Shown here: in pieces, positions 61,198-64,000 of the stretch
Layout: every line of letters starts with the position of its first letter
How positions within the stretch are numbered: the stretch's first letter is position 1
Assembly: GCF_003670115.1 (NCBI RefSeq)
Contig: NZ_QQTY01000001.1
Span: forward strand, 806,001 to 870,000
Length of the DNA stretch: 64,000 nucleotides
Direction of reading: 5' to 3'
Source of the DNA: Natronorubrum halophilum
GTDB lineage: Archaea > Halobacteriota > Halobacteria > Halobacteriales > Natrialbaceae
Program-made: the position numbers and the translations under genes
The notes under the pieces: model-generated
What the model was told of the DNA's origin: nothing
The model's input: the letters and a program-made list of their open reading frames with translations, nothing else
Databases searched by the model: none

Positions 61198-62034
61198 TTA
61201 CTCGCCGACGACGTGGTTTTCGAGCGTTCCGATTCCCGCGACTTCGGCTTCGACCGTGTTACCGGGCGAGAGCAACTCCGGCGGATCGCGGAAGATACCG
61301 ACGCCGCCAGGCGTCCCCGTCGAGATGACGGTGCCGGGCTGCAGCGTCATTCTGTGGCTAAGGTACTCGATCGTCTCGCCGACGTCGAAGATGAACTCCG
61401 CGGTCGAGGACTCCTGTTTGACCTCGCCGTTGAGTCGGAGTTCCACGTCGGCGTCGTTGGCGTCGATGTCTTCGGGCGCGGTCAGCGCCGGCCCCATCGG
61501 GGCAAACGTGTCGTAGCTCTTGCCGCGGAAGAACTGGCCGTCCTCGAACTGGGCGTCGCGCGCGCTGACGTCGTTGACGACCGTGTAGCCCGCGACGTAC
61601 TCCTCGGCCTCGTCGGCCGACACCTCGCAGGCCGTCCGACCGATGACGATGCCGAGTTCGACCTCGTAATCGACCTGCTCGACGTCCTCGGGATGGACGA
61701 TGGGTGCGTCGGGGTCGGTGACGCTCGAGGGCGATTTTGCGAACAGCATCGGCTTGTCGGGGATCTCTTCGTCCTGCTCTTCGGCGTGATCGTAGTAGTT
61801 GAGCCCGACGCAGATGATCTGTTCGACGGACGGGATCGGTGTCAGATAGTCATCCGGCTCGTCGATCGCCGGCAGTTCCCCGGTCTCGGCGGCGCGACGG
61901 ACGCGGCGACGGTAGCCGGGCGTTGCGAGGTCCTCGATCGTCGGTGCGCCAAAGCGGTCCAGTGCGTAGGTCTGGTCGTCGACGGCAACGCCCCAACGGA
62001 CGCCACCACCGGTCTCGAATCGTACGAATTGCAT
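61198..62034 (-). CDS. FAH-family hydrolase, probable 2,4-diketo-3-deoxy-L-rhamnonate hydrolase
   Basis: A 278-residue fumarylacetoacetate-hydrolase-fold enzyme. Family features: IICVGLNYYDHAEEQ, metal ligands in DYEVELGIVIG (Glu-x-Glu) and VNDVSARDAQ (Asp), then GKSYDTFAPMGP and TPGGVGIFRDPP. In the diketo rhamnose pathway this family splits 2,4-diketo-3-deoxy-L-rhamnonate into pyruvate and L-lactate. The start MQFVRFETG at 62034 matches the family; a Met nine codons upstream is the alternative. It follows the lactate-oxidising gene on the same strand with a 109-base gap, which fits the product. Confidence 0.86.
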   Translation of the reverse strand: MQFVRFETGGGVRWGVAVDDQTYALDRFGAPTIEDLATPGYRRRVRRAAETGELPAIDEPDDYLTPIPSVEQIICVGLNYYDHAEEQDEEIPDKPMLFAKSPSSVTDPDAPIVHPEDVEQVDYEVELGIVIGRTACEVSADEAEEYVAGYTVVNDVSARDAQFEDGQFFRGKSYDTFAPMGPALTAPEDIDANDADVELRLNGEVKQESSTAEFIFDVGETIEYLSHRMTLQPGTVISTGTPGGVGIFRDPPELLSPGNTVEAEVAGIGTLENHVVGE

Positions 62035-62143
62035 CACCTCGAAATTCCCGCCCTGTCTCATGAATCTTTCTCTCGTCCCCTGTTAACTGGAGCGGCCCGG
62101 GGACAATCGTTTCGCCCGAGCGACTCGAGACGCGGTCGGTTCG

Positions 62144-64000
62144 TTAGTCCGATCCGTTCGGAGCCACGAGCGAGATAGGATGCTGTGGCTGGCGGGACAG
62201 GAGCGCGTCCAGTTGCTCGAGACACGAGGTTCCGCTCGCGACGACCGTTCGATCGGCGGTATCGGACGTCTCGAACTGTTCTCCGAGCCGGTCGCCGACG
62301 TCCATACTCAGCTCGTAGTACTCGATCTTGTACCCGAAGCTTCCCGCCATCCCGCAACACTCGACGTCGGACGTGACGACGTCGTACCCGAGCTGATCGA
62401 GGACGGCCGTCGTGTACGCTTCGAGTTCGAGCGTCCGCTGCTGACAGTGGGAGTGGTACGCGATATCGGATCCGACGCCGCGGGCGGCGTCTCCACCGCG
62501 AAGCGGCGTCGGATCGGTACCGTTCTCGAGCAGCCCGTAGACGTACTCGAACACCTCGTAGCTGCGATCGGCGAGCGACTCGTAGCGCGACCCCCCGAGG
62601 AGCCGCTCGTACTCGCCGCGGAACATCGCGAGGTCGCTGGGCTCGATGACGACGACGTCGTAGCCCGCCTCGAGATAGGGCTCGAGGTCGGCGGACACCT
62701 CGTGAGCGTGGCCTTCCGCGGTGGCGATCATCCCCTGTGAGAGGGGGGCCCGGCCCGAGGAGGCGACCTCGGGGACCTCGACCGCGACGCCCAGCGCCTC
62801 GAGCGTGCGGACGGTCGCCTTTCCTCGGTCGGTTCGAACGTGATTCGTGTAGAGGTCGGGGTAGACGACGGCGTGGTACTCGGCGTCGACGGGACGGGGA
62901 ACGTCCCGGTTTCGGAACCACTCGACGAACGTCTCGCGCTCGAACGTCGGCAACTCGCGCCGGCGGTCGATCCCGAGAACGCGTTCCATGAGGAGCCGCG
63001 AAGGCGGCGTGTTCGCCATCCAGTTCGAGACCGGCGCGGTCGCGGAGCCGAGTTTCGCGAGCGTCGCGAAGTTCCCGAAGAAGCGCTTCTGGAGGTCGAG
63101 TCCCGCGGGTTCTTCGTCCGGTGTGAGCCCCTCGACGAGGAAGTCGAGTTGTCCCTCGTCAGCCCCGCGATTGCGCCGATTCCGGACGACCGTGTTGATC
63201 CACGGGATGTCGATCTTGACGGGACACTGGTTGACGCAGCGCGAGCAGCCGGTACAGAGGTCGTTGAACTCGTCGGCCGACTCCTGGCCGTGGACGCCGG
63301 CCTCCCACCCGGTCGCGATGCCGCCCGAGTACGTCTCGCCGCCGAAGACGTGGCCGCCGACGGACTGGAAGTTCGCACAGGAGTTGGCACAGGCCGAACA
63401 CCGGATGCAGTACAGCGTCTCTCGAAGCTGATCGTCGTCTCGCATGGCCATGCGGCCGTTGTCGAGCAGGACGAGGTGGAACTCCCGATCGTTCGGGTCG
63501 TCGGCGATCGGCTCGTCGTCGTCGAAGTCGACCGGCGGCGTCGAGACCGGCGGCGAAAAGAGGGAGACGTAGGAGGTGATGTCCTGACCGGTGCCCGAGC
63601 GCGCGATCAGTTCGACGAACGGCTGGAGGTCCTCGAAGGTCGGGATAATCTTCTCGACGCCCGCGACCGCGACGTGCGTGTCGGGCACGGCGACCGTCTT
63701 GCGGGCGTTACCCTCGCTCGTCACCAGCGCGATGGTTCCCGTGTCCGCCGTCACGAAGTTCGCGCCGGTCACGCCCATGTCCGCCTCCTCGATCCGCTCC
63801 CCGAGGTACTCTCGAGCGAATTCGGTCAGCTCCTGGGCCGTCTCGAGGGGTTCTTCCGGCTCGAACCGTTCGTTGAACAGGGTGGCGATCTCCTCGCGCG
63901 ACTGGTGGATCGCCGGCGCGACGAGGTGGCTCGGTGCCTCGTCGGCCACCTGCAGGACGAATTCGCCGAGGTCGGTCTCCCAGACGGCACAGCCCTCGGC
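62144..64000 (-). CDS. L-lactate oxidation protein, LutB-LutA-like fusion (5' end outside window)
   Basis: The frame is open to the right edge (AVWETDLGEFVLQVADEAPS), so the N-terminus is missing; at least 618 residues remain. Order: LUD domain (VTGANFVTADTGTIALVTSE), two ferredoxin-type clusters (CIRCSACANSC and CTGCSRCVNQCPVKIDIPW), then a CCG-type domain ending in HSHCQQR, VECCGMAGSFGYK and SGTSCLEQL. LutB and LutA are separate in Bacillus; here they are fused. The first CCG motif is replaced by SSGRAPLSQGM. It would oxidise L-lactate to pyruvate, handing electrons to the respiratory chain. Confidence 0.9.
   Translation of the reverse strand, partial: AEGCAVWETDLGEFVLQVADEAPSHLVAPAIHQSREEIATLFNERFEPEEPLETAQELTEFAREYLGERIEEADMGVTGANFVTADTGTIALVTSEGNARKTVAVPDTHVAVAGVEKIIPTFEDLQPFVELIARSGTGQDITSYVSLFSPPVSTPPVDFDDDEPIADDPNDREFHLVLLDNGRMAMRDDDQLRETLYCIRCSACANSCANFQSVGGHVFGGETYSGGIATGWEAGVHGQESADEFNDLCTGCSRCVNQCPVKIDIPWINTVVRNRRNRGADEGQLDFLVEGLTPDEEPAGLDLQKRFFGNFATLAKLGSATAPVSNWMANTPPSRLLMERVLGIDRRRELPTFERETFVEWFRNRDVPRPVDAEYHAVVYPDLYTNHVRTDRGKATVRTLEALGVAVEVPEVASSGRAPLSQGMIATAEGHAHEVSADLEPYLEAGYDVVVIEPSDLAMFRGEYERLLGGSRYESLADRSYEVFEYVYGLLENGTDPTPLRGGDAARGVGSDIAYHSHCQQRTLELEAYTTAVLDQLGYDVVTSDVECCGMAGSFGYKIEYYELSMDVGDRLGEQFETSDTADRTVVASGTSCLEQLDALLSRQPQHPISLVAPNGSD

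Overview
The window is haloarchaeal chromosomal DNA. The GC content is high, the encoded proteins are strongly acidic, secreted proteins carry twin-arginine (Tat) signals, and many genes have a TATA-like box about 22-28 bases before the start codon, as in leaderless archaeal transcripts. The gene families fit the Halobacteria, plausibly Natrialbales; the order is an inference. I found no rRNA, tRNA or CRISPR array.

Left third (1-20000), mostly housekeeping: the N-terminal half of glutamate synthase (gltB), archaeal prolyl-tRNA synthetase (proS), a Tat-exported alpha-amylase with a C-terminal starch-binding-like domain, a quinone oxidoreductase, a bactofilin-like lipoprotein with an acidic repeat tail, a Nudix hydrolase, and two half-size EamA transporter subunits. 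A three-gene overlapping operon follows that resembles a RecBCD/AddAB-type helicase-nuclease: a UvrD-like helicase with Fe-S nuclease domain, a Cas4/AddB-like protein with a degraded active site, and an AddB/RecC-like scaffold. Next is a cassette of a Rad50/SMC-like protein with a zinc hook and the RdfA (rod-determining factor) family protein.

Right two thirds (21000-64000), a locus for pectic side chains and rhamnogalacturonan. Exported enzymes (PL11 rhamnogalacturonan lyase, GH43, a parallel beta-helix protein) would cut the polymer outside. A five-gene oligopeptide/oligosaccharide ABC transporter and an SSS-type symporter would import the products. Enzymes without signal peptides (two GH78 rhamnosidases, GH42, GH115, PL22 oligogalacturonate lyase) would finish the job inside. 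L-rhamnose would then follow the non-phosphorylated diketo route: mutarotase, a dehydrogenase, lactonase, L-rhamnonate dehydratase, a second dehydrogenase and an FAH-family hydrolase, giving pyruvate and L-lactate. A LutA/LutB-type fusion at the right edge would oxidise the lactate. A uronate branch (Gfo/Idh/MocA oxidoreductase, TIM-barrel isomerase, frameshifted mannonate dehydratase) sits beside the GH115 and GH42 genes.

The sugar locus shows signs of assembly and decay. A zinc dehydrogenase gene is present twice, about 28 kb apart, identical over nearly 1 kb. Two MITE-like elements sit on the stop codons of the GH43 and PL11 genes. Several intergenic stretches keep coding-like fragments.

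The most unusual non-coding signal is a tripartite palindrome (TTTACA, three bases, GTAC, three bases, TGTAAA) found at four intergenic sites. Two lie on the rdfA side of the sugar locus, one of them just upstream of the rdfA TATA box.
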